DNA from: CAJBVW01 sp964457335
GTDB taxonomy: Bacteria > Myxococcota_A > UBA796 > SXON01
Assembly: GCA_964457335.1 (NCBI GenBank)
Contig: CAYWGD010000006.1
Span: 1-64,000 of the forward strand
Length of the DNA stretch: 64,000 bases
Reading direction: 5' to 3'
A program made the position numbers and the translations under genes. Below, one piece after another: positions 30,195 to 40,106 of the stretch (position 1 is its first letter; each line of letters opens with the position of its first letter). The notes under the pieces were generated by a model. It ran no database searches. It was given only the letters and a program-made list of their open reading frames with translations, and was not told the origin of the DNA.

Positions 30195-33086
30195 CTACCA
30201 GCCGACCCCGCCGAACACGAGGTAGGCGGCGCCGGCGGCGTCGTCGGTCGTGTCGTCGGAGCGGGCGCCGACGAGCGCGTCGTCGTAGCCGTCGCCGTCG
30301 TGGTCCACGCCGCCGGCGAGGATCGCGCCGATCTCGTCGCCGCGCGCGGCGCCCCACCACGCGGTCTCCGCGTCGGCGAGGTCGTAGCTGCCGGCGGTGA
30401 GCAGGCCCGGCCAGAGGTAGACGGCGCCGCCCTCGGTCTGGCCGTCGTCCACGCCGTTCGCGCCGATGAGGAGCTCCGGCACGCCGTCGCCGTCCATGTC
30501 GCCCGCGCCGGCGAGCCCCACGGCCGCGGCGTCGTCGGTCTCCGCGCCCATGATCTGCACGTCCGCGGTGGACGCGCCCACGCTGCCGCTCGGCACCGTG
30601 GTGAAGACGTACGCCATGCCGCGCCGGGCGGACTCGGTCGAGCCGACCGCGATGTCCTCGCGGCCGTCGCCGTCGAGGTCGCCGGGGCCCGCCACCGTCG
30701 AGAGGTAGCTCTGCGTGCGCTCGCCGGTGATCTTGGCGTCCGCGGCCGAGAGATCGAGGGTGCCGGTCACGGGCAGGTACACGAGGTACACCGCGCCCGC
30801 GTCGGAGCCGCCGTCGTCGTCGTAGGGCGCGCCCACGAGCAGGTCGGAGACGCCGTCGCCGTCGATGTCGCCCGCGAGCGCGAGCGTGGCGCCCGCGTCG
30901 TCCTCGCGGTCCTCGCCGACGAGCTTGCCGTCGGCGGCGGAGAGGTCCACCGAGCCGGAGAGCCCGCCGTCCACGAGGTACACGACGCCGGAGCCGGTGC
31001 CGCCCGCGTCGCCCTCGAGCACGCCGACCGCGATGTCGGTGAAGCCGTCGCCGTCGAGGTCGCCCAGGCCCACGTTCTCGGTGCCGGCCGCGTCGTTCGC
31101 GTTCTCGCCGATGAGCTTCACCGTCGCGTCCGCGAGGGTGGACTCGCCGCGGAGCGCGCCCGACACGACGTAGGCCGCGCCCGCGTTCACGCCGCCGTCG
31201 TCGTCGCCGCCCGCGCCCACGAGGAGGTCGGGCACGCCGTCGCCGTCGAAGTCGCCGATGCCGTCGACCTCGGCGCCCGCCTGGTCGTTCGCGCTCTCGC
31301 CCGTCAGGATGAGGTCGGCGTCGGACAGGGAGATCTCCCCGGTGACCTCGCCGACGATGAGGTAGAGGGCGCCGCCACCGCTCGCCCCGCGGTCGCTCCC
31401 GAAGGCCCCCACCGCGATGTCGACGATGCCGTCGGCGTCCACGTCGCCGGCGTAGTCGAGCCCGAGGCCCGCCTCGTCGTCCGCGGACTCGCCGAGGAGC
31501 GCCGTGCCGGCGTCGGGGATGTCCACCTGCCCGCCGGGCCCGCAGCCGTTCGTGGTCCCGTCGCAGTCGTCGTCCACGCCGTTGCCGCACACCTCGACGG
31601 CGTCGGGGTTCACGTCGGGGAGCGCGTCCTCGCAGTCCTCGTCGGAGGCCACCCACTCGGTCGGCGGGTCGCAGTACTCCGCGGACACGTCGGCGTCGCC
31701 GTAGCCGTCCCCGTCCGCGTCGTAGTAGCGCGTGGAGGTCGAGGTGGGCGCGTCGTCGGCGTCGTCCGCGCCGCCGTCGCAGTCCTCGTCGGTGTCGGCC
31801 GCGTCGCACACCTCGGTGGCGCCCGGGTTGGTGCCGGCCGCCGCGTCGTCGCAGTCGTCGCCGCTGTAGGCGTCGGAGTCGTAGCCGTCGCGGTCGGCGT
31901 CGTAGTCGCTCCAGGTGTCGCAGTCGGAGTCGATGCCGTCGTACCAGGCGTCGGGCGCGCCCGGGTACACGAGGTTGTCGTCGTCGTCGCAGTCGCCGCC
32001 GTCGACGGAGAGCCCGTCGAAGTCGTGGTCGATCGTCGTGCAGGGCTCGTTGGAGGCGCCCGGGGTGCCGGCGTCGGTGCCGGGGCCGCCCCACGGCAGG
32101 GTGGAGGCGCACCAGCGGTCGAGCACGTCGTTGTCCTGGGCGCTCCCGTACCAGGGGTCGAGCGAGAGCGAGGCGCCCGCGACGTCCGGCAGGGTGATGC
32201 CGTCGTCCCAGGCGAGCCCGTCGAGGCGCACCGCGCCGGCGTAGAGCTCGACCGCGTCGGCGCCGTTGCCGAGGGAGACGCCCTCCCACACGACGTCGAT
32301 CCAGTCCTTCGCGGAGCCGCCGATGACGAGGCGCTCCCCCACGTCCAGGGTGCGGCCCGCGTCGAGGACGTACTCCTCGGTGCCGCTCCACACCGACACG
32401 CCGTCGAGCGGGAGCGCGCGGCCGGAGGTGTTCACGATCTCGATCCACTCGCCGTCGGGATCGCCGAGGTCCTGCGGGTTGACCATCACCTCGACGATCG
32501 CGAGGTCGCCCGCCGCCCAGGCATCGTCGTCCACCAGCCCGTCGCAGTCGTGATCGCGGCCGTCGCCGGGCTCCGGGGCGCCCGGGTACACGGTGTCGTC
32601 GGCGTCGTTGCAGTCGAAGCAGGAGGCGAAGCCGTCGGCGTCGCCGTCGAAGCCCTCGTCCACCTCGGTGTCGCCGTCGTTGTCGACGCCGTCGCAGTCC
32701 TCGACCTCGACGCAGTCGGCCCAGCCGTCGCCGTCGGTGTCGGTGAAGTCCTCGTCGAACCCGCCGTCGCCGTCGTTGTCGAGGCCGTCGCACTCTTCGA
32801 CGTCGAGGCAGTCCGGCGTGCCGTCTTCGTCGCCGTCGCCGAAGCCCTCGTCCGCGATGTCGTCGCAGTTCTGGTCGCCGCCGTCGCACACCTCGGGGTT
32901 GCCGGGGAAGCGGCCGGGGTCGTTGTCGTCGCAGTCGCCGGCCTCGACGGTCCAACCGTCGTCGTCGGCGTCGACGTCGACGGGCTCGGCGGTGTCGGTG
33001 TCGGTGGCGGAATCCGCGGTGTCGGCGGGGTTGCCGGAGTCGTCGGGCTTCGGGTCGATGGCGCAGGCCAGCAGGAGCAACAACAT
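30195..33086 (-). CDS. Large lipoprotein: MopE-type repeats, lamin-tail domain, FG-GAP propeller
   Basis: A 963-aa surface protein with signal MLLLLLAC. Then: a Thr/Asp linker; MopE-like Cys/Asp repeats (DGDGWADCVEVEDCDGVDND type, about 36-190); a lamin-tail-like domain (LAIVEVMVNPQDLGDPDGEW, IEIVNTSGRALPLDGVSVW, about 195-335); more MopE repeats (about 345-510); and an integrin-like FG-GAP propeller of about seven blades with Ca-binding DxDxDG loops (GDFDGDGVPDLLVGA). The MopE and FG-GAP motifs suggest Ca/Cu binding and adhesion. The upstream gap to 33232 has an AT-rich stretch near 33140-33165, a likely promoter. Confidence 0.85.
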   Translation of the reverse strand: MLLLLLACAIDPKPDDSGNPADTADSATDTDTAEPVDVDADDDGWTVEAGDCDDNDPGRFPGNPEVCDGGDQNCDDIADEGFGDGDEDGTPDCLDVEECDGLDNDGDGGFDEDFTDTDGDGWADCVEVEDCDGVDNDGDTEVDEGFDGDADGFASCFDCNDADDTVYPGAPEPGDGRDHDCDGLVDDDAWAAGDLAIVEVMVNPQDLGDPDGEWIEIVNTSGRALPLDGVSVWSGTEEYVLDAGRTLDVGERLVIGGSAKDWIDVVWEGVSLGNGADAVELYAGAVRLDGLAWDDGITLPDVAGASLSLDPWYGSAQDNDVLDRWCASTLPWGGPGTDAGTPGASNEPCTTIDHDFDGLSVDGGDCDDDDNLVYPGAPDAWYDGIDSDCDTWSDYDADRDGYDSDAYSGDDCDDAAAGTNPGATEVCDAADTDEDCDGGADDADDAPTSTSTRYYDADGDGYGDADVSAEYCDPPTEWVASDEDCEDALPDVNPDAVEVCGNGVDDDCDGTTNGCGPGGQVDIPDAGTALLGESADDEAGLGLDYAGDVDADGIVDIAVGAFGSDRGASGGGALYLIVGEVTGEISLSDADLILTGESANDQAGAEVDGIGDFDGDGVPDLLVGAGGDDDGGVNAGAAYVVSGALRGESTLADATVKLIGENANDAAGTENVGLGDLDGDGFTDIAVGVLEGDAGGTGSGVVYLVDGGLSGSVDLSAADGKLVGEDREDDAGATLALAGDIDGDGVSDLLVGAPYDDDGGSDAGAVYLVYLPVTGTLDLSAADAKITGERTQSYLSTVAGPGDLDGDGREDIAVGSTESARRGMAYVFTTVPSGSVGASTADVQIMGAETDDAAAVGLAGAGDMDGDGVPELLIGANGVDDGQTEGGAVYLWPGLLTAGSYDLADAETAWWGAARGDEIGAILAGGVDHDGDGYDDALVGARSDDTTDDAAGAAYLVFGGVGW

Positions 33087-33232
33087 GGGCCAACCATAGT
33101 GGAGCCCAGGGGCCAGCGTCGACGATCAACTGCGCGCTGAAATAAAATGTTTTGAAGGATACAACGGCCGGGGTCGCGCTCGTTCGCCACTCACGACATC
33201 CGACCTCCAGGAACCCGCCTCGTTCCTGGCTC

Positions 33233-34864
33233 CTATCGCAGCACGACGCCGCTCGTGCTCCCGGGCAGATCGAGCTCCGCCAGTGGCGCGCGGGCCTGTC
33301 CCGCCATCCACGCCTCGGTCGCGACGTCGCGACCGGGCGTCCACACGACGTACGCGGCCCGGACCTCCGGTCCCGGCCAGCCCTCCCGCGGCGGGCTCGC
33401 GCCGCGCGGGCGGAGGACCCGCAGCTCCACCGGGAGCGCGAGCTGCCGCGCCCGGAGCAGGTAGATCCCCGGCTCGGGGAGCCAGGGCTCGTCGGGCAGC
33501 ACGAGCGCGGCGGGCGCGCCGCTCGCGAAGTTCGACAGGCGCGTGAGCGCCTCGTCGACACGCCACGCGGCGAGGTCCACGCTCGTCGGGAGGTAGCTCC
33601 GCGTCACCGGCCATGACATCTCGGCGGCGCTCGCGAGGCCGTGGTCGAAGCGCGGGTCGTAGGTCGGCGCGCCGGGCCTGAACGTCGCGATCGTCCCGAC
33701 GAGCTGGACACCGAACACCCCCACGAAGATCTCCTGCCCCCACGGGAGCCGCGCGATCGGGAGCGCCAGGGCCGCGAGCGCGACGAGCGCGGGCAGCGCG
33801 TAGCGGTCCTGCGACTGCTCGAGCGTCGAGAGCACGGCGAGGCCGCCGAGGGCGGCGAGGAGGGGCAACAGGGCGCCGGGGCCGGACGCCGGGACAGGTC
33901 GGGCCGCAGCCGGAGAACCCTGCGCCACGGGGGGGGCGTTGCGGGGGGAGCCCCCCCCGCCCCAAGAAAAGAAGAACCCCGCCATCCCGACCGCCCCCAG
34001 GACGACGAGCCCCGGCCACCCAAGCGCGTCCTTGAGCGCGAGCGGGTAGAGCGACAGCGAGTCGGCCGAGAAGCGGTTGGCGCCCGCGCGCGACGCCTCG
34101 ACGGCGGCGACGGCGCCGGTGCCGACGGAGCGGTCGAGGTAGGCGGCGAGCGCGGGGCCGTTGAGCGCGAGCCAGGGGCCGACGAGCGCGGCAAACGCGA
34201 GGAGCGCCCGGCCGAGGACGCGGAGGCGCGCGCCGCGGTCGGGGCCGCGGAGGATGCCGAGCCCGGCCCAGAGGCACGGCAGCCAGAGGAACATCGGGAA
34301 GGTGTACTTGGTGAGGAAGCCGGCCCCCATCCAGAGGCCGAAGGCGACGGCGGCGCGCGGGTCGCGCAGGCCGCGGGAGCGGTGGAGCCAGGAGACGGCC
34401 TGGAGCGTGGCGGCGGCGGTGAGGAGGTCCCAGCCGTACTGCTCGACGTAGAGCCACACGAGCGGGCTCGCGACGAGCACCAGCGCGGGGGCCCAGGGCA
34501 CGCCGTCGGCGAGGCGCTTCAGCGCGTCCCAGCAGAGCCACAGCGCGAACGCGCCGGCGAGGAGCATGGCGAGCCAGCGATCGCCGACGAGCAGGCTGGC
34601 GGCGACGCCCGGGAGGTAGCCGAGCGGCGGCTGGGGGGTGACGCGCGTGGCCCAGGTGTGGAGGGCGGCGCCCACGTCGCCGGCGCGGAGGCCGTCGGCG
34701 AGCTCCATCGTCATCGCGGCGAGGTGCGGGCCGTCGCCGGTGGGGACGCGGCCCGCGGCGGAGAGCAGCGCCAGGATCGCGCCCAGCACGAGGAGCACGG
34801 CGGCGTCGATCCAGCGCGGGACGGCCTTGTTCCGGGGAGGGGGGCTCGGGGGCGAGGAGGGCAC
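33233..34864 (-). CDS. Membrane glycosyltransferase-like protein (GT39/ArnT type)
   Basis: A 543-aa polytopic protein from GTG 34864. TM1 (AAVLLVLGAILALLSAAG) is followed by GRVPTGDGPHLAAMTMEL, where acidic residues occupy the position used by GT-C enzymes in the first periplasmic loop. About ten further TM segments follow, then a soluble C-terminal domain. A copy of the GC-rich dispersed repeat is translated in frame between TM segments (FSWGGGGSPRNAPPVAQG). It should transfer a lipid-linked sugar to a periplasmic acceptor; donor and acceptor are unknown. It is divergent from the SGNH hydrolase gene. Confidence 0.72.
   Translation of the reverse strand: MPSSPPSPPPRNKAVPRWIDAAVLLVLGAILALLSAAGRVPTGDGPHLAAMTMELADGLRAGDVGAALHTWATRVTPQPPLGYLPGVAASLLVGDRWLAMLLAGAFALWLCWDALKRLADGVPWAPALVLVASPLVWLYVEQYGWDLLTAAATLQAVSWLHRSRGLRDPRAAVAFGLWMGAGFLTKYTFPMFLWLPCLWAGLGILRGPDRGARLRVLGRALLAFAALVGPWLALNGPALAAYLDRSVGTGAVAAVEASRAGANRFSADSLSLYPLALKDALGWPGLVVLGAVGMAGFFFSWGGGGSPRNAPPVAQGSPAAARPVPASGPGALLPLLAALGGLAVLSTLEQSQDRYALPALVALAALALPIARLPWGQEIFVGVFGVQLVGTIATFRPGAPTYDPRFDHGLASAAEMSWPVTRSYLPTSVDLAAWRVDEALTRLSNFASGAPAALVLPDEPWLPEPGIYLLRARQLALPVELRVLRPRGASPPREGWPGPEVRAAYVVWTPGRDVATEAWMAGQARAPLAELDLPGSTSGVVLR
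33928..33980 (-). repeat. GC-rich dispersed repeat inside the glycosyltransferase gene
   Basis: Read on the minus strand: TTCTTTTCTTGGGGCGGGG, then GGGCTCCCCCCGCAACGCCCC. It is in frame and encodes a Gly/Ser/Pro-rich loop between two predicted TM helices, so the host protein tolerates it. Confidence 0.8.
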
Positions 34865-34949
34865 GCGGGCGCGACGTAACCGCGCGGGGTCCGGCGGCGC
34901 CGTAGTGCCCCGCCCATCCGCCCCGCGGTAGAACGCGCGGAGCGAGGAC

Positions 34950-36038
34950 GTGTATGCCCCCGAGCGAGCCCTGATGCGCGAGACGCTCCGCAAGGCCTCG
35001 TGGTCGGCGCTCACCCTCGTGATGTTCCTGGCGTTCCTCGAGATCCTCTGCCGGCGCACGGACCCCGCGACCGAGGATCCGCACGTCCAGATGGACTTCG
35101 ACGCCGACCTGATGTGGGGCCTGCGCAACGAGCCGCACCTCGGCCGCGAGTACCGCGTCAACTCGCTCGGGCTCCGCGGCGACGAGCTCTCCGACGCCGA
35201 CGGGCTGCGGATCCTCACGCTGGGCGACTCCTCGATCTACGGCCACGGCGTGCGCCTCCACGAGGTGTTCAGCTCGGTGCTCGCGACCCGCATCGCCGCC
35301 GCGCGCCCCGCGCCGCCCGTCGAGGCCGTGATCGGCGGGGTGCCCGGCTACTCCACGTTCCAGTCCCGCCGGCTCTTCGACCGCGTCGCGGCCGCCGTGG
35401 AGCCCGACGTGGTCGTGATCGGGAACCTGTGGAGCGACTCGTTCGGGTCGGCGATCTCGGACCGGGCCTGGGCCGAGGAGCTCGCGGCGGCCTACGGCCC
35501 CTGGCAGCCGCTCGTGGCCCCGCTCTCGGCGGTGTCGCGCCACTCCGCGCTCGCCCGGCGGCTCCGCTCGACCGTGCACGGCGCGTTCTTTCCCGAGAAG
35601 CGGACCGGCAACGAGGTCGGCTGGTCGCACCTCGTCCCGTCGGCCCCCGGCGGGCCGCCCCGGCGCCTGACCGTGCCGGAGGTGCCGACCTACCGCGTGC
35701 CCGTGGACGAGTACCGCGCGAACCTGGAGGCGATGGTCGCGGCGATCCGCGCCGCGGGCGCGCTGCCCACCTTCCTGCTGCTCCCCCACCCGCTCGACGC
35801 CACCACCGGACTGCCGGCGTCCGACCAGCAGTATCGCGACACGATGCGCGCCGTCGCCGCCGCCGCGGGCGCGCCGCTGGTGGACGGCCCGGCCTGGTTC
35901 GCGGCGCACCCCGCGCGGGGGCGGCGCTTCACGGACGACATCCACCCGGACGCGGAGGGGCACGCGCAGCTGGGGGAGGCGGTCTTGTCCACGTTCGCGG
36001 CGGACCCGACGGTGGCGGAGCGACTGGCGCTCCGCTGA
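34950..36038 (+). CDS. SGNH/GDSL-type hydrolase with N-terminal membrane anchor
   Basis: A 362-aa protein with one N-terminal TM (WSALTLVMFLAFLEILC). SGNH blocks follow: block I LRILTLGDSSIYGHG (Ser nucleophile), block III-like VVIGNLWSDSFGS (Asn), and block V DDIHPDAEGHAQLG (Asp-x-x-His). Enzymes of this kind remove or transfer acyl groups on envelope glycans. It lies between two glycosyltransferase-like membrane proteins, which fits envelope polysaccharide work. An internal ATG at 34974 is an alternative start. Confidence 0.78.
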   Translation: MYAPERALMRETLRKASWSALTLVMFLAFLEILCRRTDPATEDPHVQMDFDADLMWGLRNEPHLGREYRVNSLGLRGDELSDADGLRILTLGDSSIYGHGVRLHEVFSSVLATRIAAARPAPPVEAVIGGVPGYSTFQSRRLFDRVAAAVEPDVVVIGNLWSDSFGSAISDRAWAEELAAAYGPWQPLVAPLSAVSRHSALARRLRSTVHGAFFPEKRTGNEVGWSHLVPSAPGGPPRRLTVPEVPTYRVPVDEYRANLEAMVAAIRAAGALPTFLLLPHPLDATTGLPASDQQYRDTMRAVAAAAGAPLVDGPAWFAAHPARGRRFTDDIHPDAEGHAQLGEAVLSTFAADPTVAERLALR

Positions 36039-36039
36039 C

Positions 36040-37869
36040 TCACTCCGCCGGCACCGCCGGCACCGCCGGCACGGCCGGCTGCACGTCCGGCCCGCCCGCG
36101 GCGCGTTGGGGCACCCCGATCGCGCCGGGCGTCGCGGGCCCCGCGGCGGGGCGGCTCTCGCCCGTCGCGTGGTGCGCGGCGGCGTCGACGTTCGAGATGC
36201 CGAGCCGGACGAGCTCGTCGGTGGCGCGCTTCGCGCTCGGGTCGAGGCCCGGGGCGCCCGCGGGGATCGGCTTCCGGAGGTCGAACAGCACGCACTTCTC
36301 GGTGGCGAACGCGGGCGGGCCGAGCTCCTTCTCCATGTGCGCCAGCACGGAGTCGCCGTTGTAGCCGGCGGTCGTCCAGCTCGGCGGCACGAACTTCCGG
36401 TCGAACCAAGCCCACCGGTAGAGCTGGCTGATCTCCTCGCGGTCGGCGCGCGTGTAGCCGATCGGCGGGTGCTTCTCCGAGAGCGTGGCGCCGAGCATGA
36501 TCAGGAAGCTGTTGCGGATGCGCCGGTCGTAGCCGTCCGGCCGGAGGTCGGGCTCGCGCTCGCCCATCCCGCCGAACATCGGCTGCCCGTGCTGCGTCTG
36601 CGTGACCATCGCCGTCTCGCTCGTACCGAGCGGGAGCACGATGACGGGCCCCGCGTCGTCGCGGACGTGCTCCGCACACTCGCTCGGGTAGTAGCCGGTG
36701 TGCGGCAGCGGGAGGAGCCCGCTCCACAAGCACTCCCCGACCGCCACGATCGCGAAGAGCGGCACCCACACGACGTCGAGGCGCGCGAGCCCGGCCGCCG
36801 CCCCGAGCGAGAGCAGGAGGAACGTCAGCGACGTGGCGCGGTCCGGGAAGCCGAGCCGCGGCAGGAGCGGGAGGTGGTCCCAGAGGAAGATGAAGAGCCA
36901 GTTCTTCGTGGCGGGCTCGGTGATGTCGAGCTGGGCGCCCACGGCGACCGCGACGCTGAGCCCGACGCCGAGCAGGAGCGCCCACGAGCGGCGCCACGCG
37001 GCCAGCGCGAGCCCGATGGCGGCGAGCCAGGTCGCGGCGCCGAGGTCGCCGGCCACGGTGGTCCAGCGGTTCCCGGCCGCCGCGGGCCCGTCGCCCCAGT
37101 TGGTGTACTGGAGCCGCCGGACCGAGCCCGCCTCGATCTCGGCGGCGATGCCGAGCAGGAACGGCGCGGTGATGCCGAGCGTCACCGCCACCGCGACGGC
37201 GAGCCGCGGCGCCACCACCTTCGGCGCGCGGGCGAGCTCGACCAGCGCGAGCGGCAGGAGCCCGAACGCGATAAAGTAGGCGTTGAACCAGTAGGTGAGG
37301 GCCGCGAGCGCGGTGTGCAGGCCGAAGAGCGCGGCGTCGCGCGTGGTGCCCGTCCGGAGCCGGAGCGCGTAGCGCACCGCCAGGATCACGAACCACAGGA
37401 GCGCCTGCGTGGGCCGCCCCTCGCCGAGCTGGCGCAAGAGGTAGGGGTTGAGCGAAAAAGCGATCGTGGCCGCCCAGGCCGGGCCCCACTTCCCGCCGGT
37501 GAAGTCGCGGGCGAGCGCGCAGAAGGCGAGGGAGTTCCCCACCAGGATCACGACGGAGAGCGGGTCGAGGAAGCCCGGCACCCCGAAGGCCCACTGGAGC
37601 GGCACGCCCAGCCAGGCGTCGACGTAGTTGGCGCCGGTGTCGGCGAAGAAGTTCTTGCCGTCCGGGTAGAAGAGCAGGTCCGACGTGATCGGCAGCGAGA
37701 GCGACTCCACCGTCGTCCGCACCCACCAGTGGATCCAGATCGTGCCCGGCAGGTCGATGCCCTGCCCCGCGACCTGCATCGGATCGAGCAGGTTCGTGGG
37801 CCCGACGAACAGGATTGCGATCACGACGTACGACGCGAGCGCGAGCCACCACGTGGCGCGGGGGCTCAC
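36040..37869 (-). CDS. Polytopic membrane protein, glycosyltransferase-like
   Basis: A 609-aa protein from GTG 37869 that overlaps the GH20 stop (GTGA). TM1 (ATWWLALASYVVIAILFVG) is followed by a loop with TIWIHWWVRTTVESLSLP, about ten more TM helices, and a soluble C-terminal part of about 200 residues. The layout resembles GT-C/YfhO-type membrane glycosyltransferases. The C-terminus ends in a Val-Pro-Ala tract (VPAVPAVPAE) from a 9-bp tandem repeat (GCCGGCACC units near 36047-36073). It is part of the kinase, GH20 and membrane-protein operon. Confidence 0.65.
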   Translation of the reverse strand: MSPRATWWLALASYVVIAILFVGPTNLLDPMQVAGQGIDLPGTIWIHWWVRTTVESLSLPITSDLLFYPDGKNFFADTGANYVDAWLGVPLQWAFGVPGFLDPLSVVILVGNSLAFCALARDFTGGKWGPAWAATIAFSLNPYLLRQLGEGRPTQALLWFVILAVRYALRLRTGTTRDAALFGLHTALAALTYWFNAYFIAFGLLPLALVELARAPKVVAPRLAVAVAVTLGITAPFLLGIAAEIEAGSVRRLQYTNWGDGPAAAGNRWTTVAGDLGAATWLAAIGLALAAWRRSWALLLGVGLSVAVAVGAQLDITEPATKNWLFIFLWDHLPLLPRLGFPDRATSLTFLLLSLGAAAGLARLDVVWVPLFAIVAVGECLWSGLLPLPHTGYYPSECAEHVRDDAGPVIVLPLGTSETAMVTQTQHGQPMFGGMGEREPDLRPDGYDRRIRNSFLIMLGATLSEKHPPIGYTRADREEISQLYRWAWFDRKFVPPSWTTAGYNGDSVLAHMEKELGPPAFATEKCVLFDLRKPIPAGAPGLDPSAKRATDELVRLGISNVDAAAHHATGESRPAAGPATPGAIGVPQRAAGGPDVQPAVPAVPAVPAE

Positions 37870-39398
37870 TCCACGCTCTCCGCGCGCACCCAGTGGACCT
37901 CGGGCGAGCGGTAGTAGCCCACGCCCATGACCTCGAGCCGCGCCCCGTGCCACTCGAGCCGGTCCTCGAAGGTCGGCCAGGTGGTCTGGTCGTCGGGCGA
38001 CCAGGAGAGCTCCGCGAGCGCCGCGAGCCGGGGCCAGGCCATGAGATCGAGGCGCTCCACGCTGTCGACGTACTCCGTCCAGAGCGCGCCTTCGACGCCG
38101 AGCACGTCGTCCTCGTCCACGCCGCTCGGGACGGGCTCCCAGGCGTACGCGGCCTCGACGTTCACGGGGCCCGCCCACGTCTGGCCGAACTCGGCGCGGC
38201 TGTCGTGCACCATGTCGAGGTAGGCGTGCTCCGCCGGGCTCGCGATCAGCTGCCCGCCGAGCTCCACGGCGGACCGCGCCCGCCGCTCGTCGTACCAGTG
38301 CTGGGCCGCGAACGGCGGCTCGAGCGGCACCCCGCCGATCTCGTCCCAGCCGAGCATCGTCTTGCCCTCGGCGGCGACCGTCTCCTGGAGGAACAGGACG
38401 AAGTCCTCGTAGGCCTCGTCGTCGATGCCGACGGCCTCGTCGCCGCCCACGTGCAGCCACTCCCCGGGCGTGAGCGCGGCCACCTCGCTCCACACGTCGG
38501 CCACGAACCCGTACGTCGCCGGCCCGTCGAGCCAGAGCGGCGTGGAGATCACGCCGGGGCCGGTGTAGGCGTCGGCGCGCTCGCCGCTCTCGTTGAGCTC
38601 GGCGTACGACGCGAGCGCCGCGTTCGCGTGCCCCGGGAAGTCGATCTCCGGCACCACGGTCACGTGGCGCGCCGCCGCGTACGCCACGAGCGCCGCGTAC
38701 TCGGCCTGCGTGTAGAAGCCGCCCGCCCCGCCGTCGACCTCCGTGGCGCCGCCGATCGCCGTCAGGTCGGGCCAGGACGTGATCTCGATGCGCCAGCCCT
38801 GGTCGTCCGTGAGGTGCAGGTGCAGGCGGTTGAGCTTGTGGGCGGCCATCAGGTCGACCTGGCGCTCGACCTCGTCCACCGTGAAGAAGTGCCGCGCCAC
38901 GTCGAGCATGAAGCCGCGCCAGGCGAAGCGCGGCGCGTCCTCGACGTGCACGACCGGGATCGCCCAGGCCACGTCCTGCTCGGTGTCCGCGTAGCTCCAC
39001 GGCGACAGCAGCTGCCGGAGCGTCTGCGCGCCGTAGAAGAGCCCCGCCGCGTCCTTCGCGACGATCGTGACGCCGTCCGCCTCCACGTCGAGCACGTAGG
39101 CCTCGGCGGGCAGCCCGCTGCCGGGCTCGATCCGCAGGACCACGCCGCCGGCGTCGCCGGACTCGACCGGGAGCGGCAGGCCGGTGGCGGGGCGGAGCGC
39201 CTCCGCGAGCAGCGTCGCGACCTCCTCCGCGCCCTCGCCCGAGGCCGCGAGGACCGTGTCGCCGCCGAGCGTGTAGGACCCCACGCCGTCCTCGACCACG
39301 ACCGGGAGCGGCACGAGCGGGGGCACCTCGAGGTCGTCCCGCGGGCCCTTGCCGGGCTCGTTGCAGGCCGCCAGCGCGAGGAGCGCGAGCGCCCTCAT
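37866..39398 (-). CDS. Beta-N-acetylhexosaminidase, GH20, lipoprotein
   Basis: A 510-aa protein with lipobox LALLALAAC. The N-terminal GH20b-like domain (YVLDVEADGVTIVAKDAAGL, FYGAQTLRQLL) precedes the catalytic barrel: RGFMLDVARHFF, NRLHLHLTDDQGWRIEI, VPEIDFPGHANA, and catalytic Asp320-Glu321 in HVGGDEAVG. All core GH20 residues are present. It should release terminal GlcNAc/GalNAc from glycans such as chitin or peptidoglycan fragments outside the cell or in the periplasm. It overlaps both its neighbours by 4 bp. Confidence 0.9.
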   Translation of the reverse strand: MRALALLALAACNEPGKGPRDDLEVPPLVPLPVVVEDGVGSYTLGGDTVLAASGEGAEEVATLLAEALRPATGLPLPVESGDAGGVVLRIEPGSGLPAEAYVLDVEADGVTIVAKDAAGLFYGAQTLRQLLSPWSYADTEQDVAWAIPVVHVEDAPRFAWRGFMLDVARHFFTVDEVERQVDLMAAHKLNRLHLHLTDDQGWRIEITSWPDLTAIGGATEVDGGAGGFYTQAEYAALVAYAAARHVTVVPEIDFPGHANAALASYAELNESGERADAYTGPGVISTPLWLDGPATYGFVADVWSEVAALTPGEWLHVGGDEAVGIDDEAYEDFVLFLQETVAAEGKTMLGWDEIGGVPLEPPFAAQHWYDERRARSAVELGGQLIASPAEHAYLDMVHDSRAEFGQTWAGPVNVEAAYAWEPVPSGVDEDDVLGVEGALWTEYVDSVERLDLMAWPRLAALAELSWSPDDQTTWPTFEDRLEWHGARLEVMGVGYYRSPEVHWVRAESVE

Positions 39399-40045
39399 CC
39401 GCGCGTCGGGGACCAGGAGACCTTCCGGATGAAGTTCCCGCCGAGGTACTCGCGCTCGATGACCGCGGCCATCTCCTCCACGTTGCGGAACTGGTCCCAG
39501 TCGATGCGGATCACCGGCACCGAGCGGGACACGTCCGCCAGGAAGCTCTCGTACTCCCCGTGGAGCGCCGTGAGGTACTCGAGCGTGACACCCGACTCGA
39601 CCCCGCGCTGCCGCACGCGGATGCGCTCGAGCGACCGCTCGGGCGACACGTCCAGGTACACGATGACGTTGGGGCGGCACATGAAGTTCGACATGTGCCG
39701 GAAGAGGCTCACGTAGGTGCGGTAGTCCCGGTCCTCCATGAGCCCGAGGGTCACGAGCGTGCGCGCGAACACCGCGTCCTCGTAGATGGTGCGGTCCTGC
39801 ACCCCGCCGCCGCCGCGCCAGATGATCTCCTGGTGCTGCTGGAAGCGGCGGTTCAACAGGTAGATCTGCGTGGCGAAGGCGTAGCGGGCGGTGTCCCGGT
39901 AGAAGTCGGCGAGGTACTCGTTGTCCTGGACGGGCTCGTAGTACACCGGCAGGCCGAGGTGCTGGCCGAGCGCGGTGGCGAGCGTGCTCTTGCCGGCGCC
40001 GATCATCCCCGCGATGCCGATGAAGAGGTCCTGCAAGCGCTCCAT
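39395..40045 (-). CDS. Deoxynucleoside kinase family protein
   Basis: A 216-aa cytosolic kinase. P-loop GIAGMIGAGKSTLA, substrate-binding EPVQDNEYLADFY, the DRT motif in VQDRTIYEDAVFA (DRS/ERS in relatives), and the Arg-rich LID RIRVRQRG are all in order. It matches bacterial deoxyadenosine/deoxyguanosine kinases of normal length. Its stop overlaps the hexosaminidase start (ATGA), an odd partner for nucleotide salvage, so the coupling may be positional only. Confidence 0.85.
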   Translation of the reverse strand: MERLQDLFIGIAGMIGAGKSTLATALGQHLGLPVYYEPVQDNEYLADFYRDTARYAFATQIYLLNRRFQQHQEIIWRGGGGVQDRTIYEDAVFARTLVTLGLMEDRDYRTYVSLFRHMSNFMCRPNVIVYLDVSPERSLERIRVRQRGVESGVTLEYLTALHGEYESFLADVSRSVPVIRIDWDQFRNVEEMAAVIEREYLGGNFIRKVSWSPTRG

Positions 40046-40106
40046 GGGCGGACTCCTGGGTGCGGCCGTCTAATCCGAGCGGCGCACCGGCGTCATCGGC
40101 GGCTCG

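Noticed and set aside
30141..33140. 999-codon plus-strand frame opposite the MopE/lamin-tail gene
   Set aside because: It is a Val/Ala/Gly/Arg-rich shadow of the Asp/Gly-rich repeats; the minus-strand frame has a lipobox and metal-binding loops.
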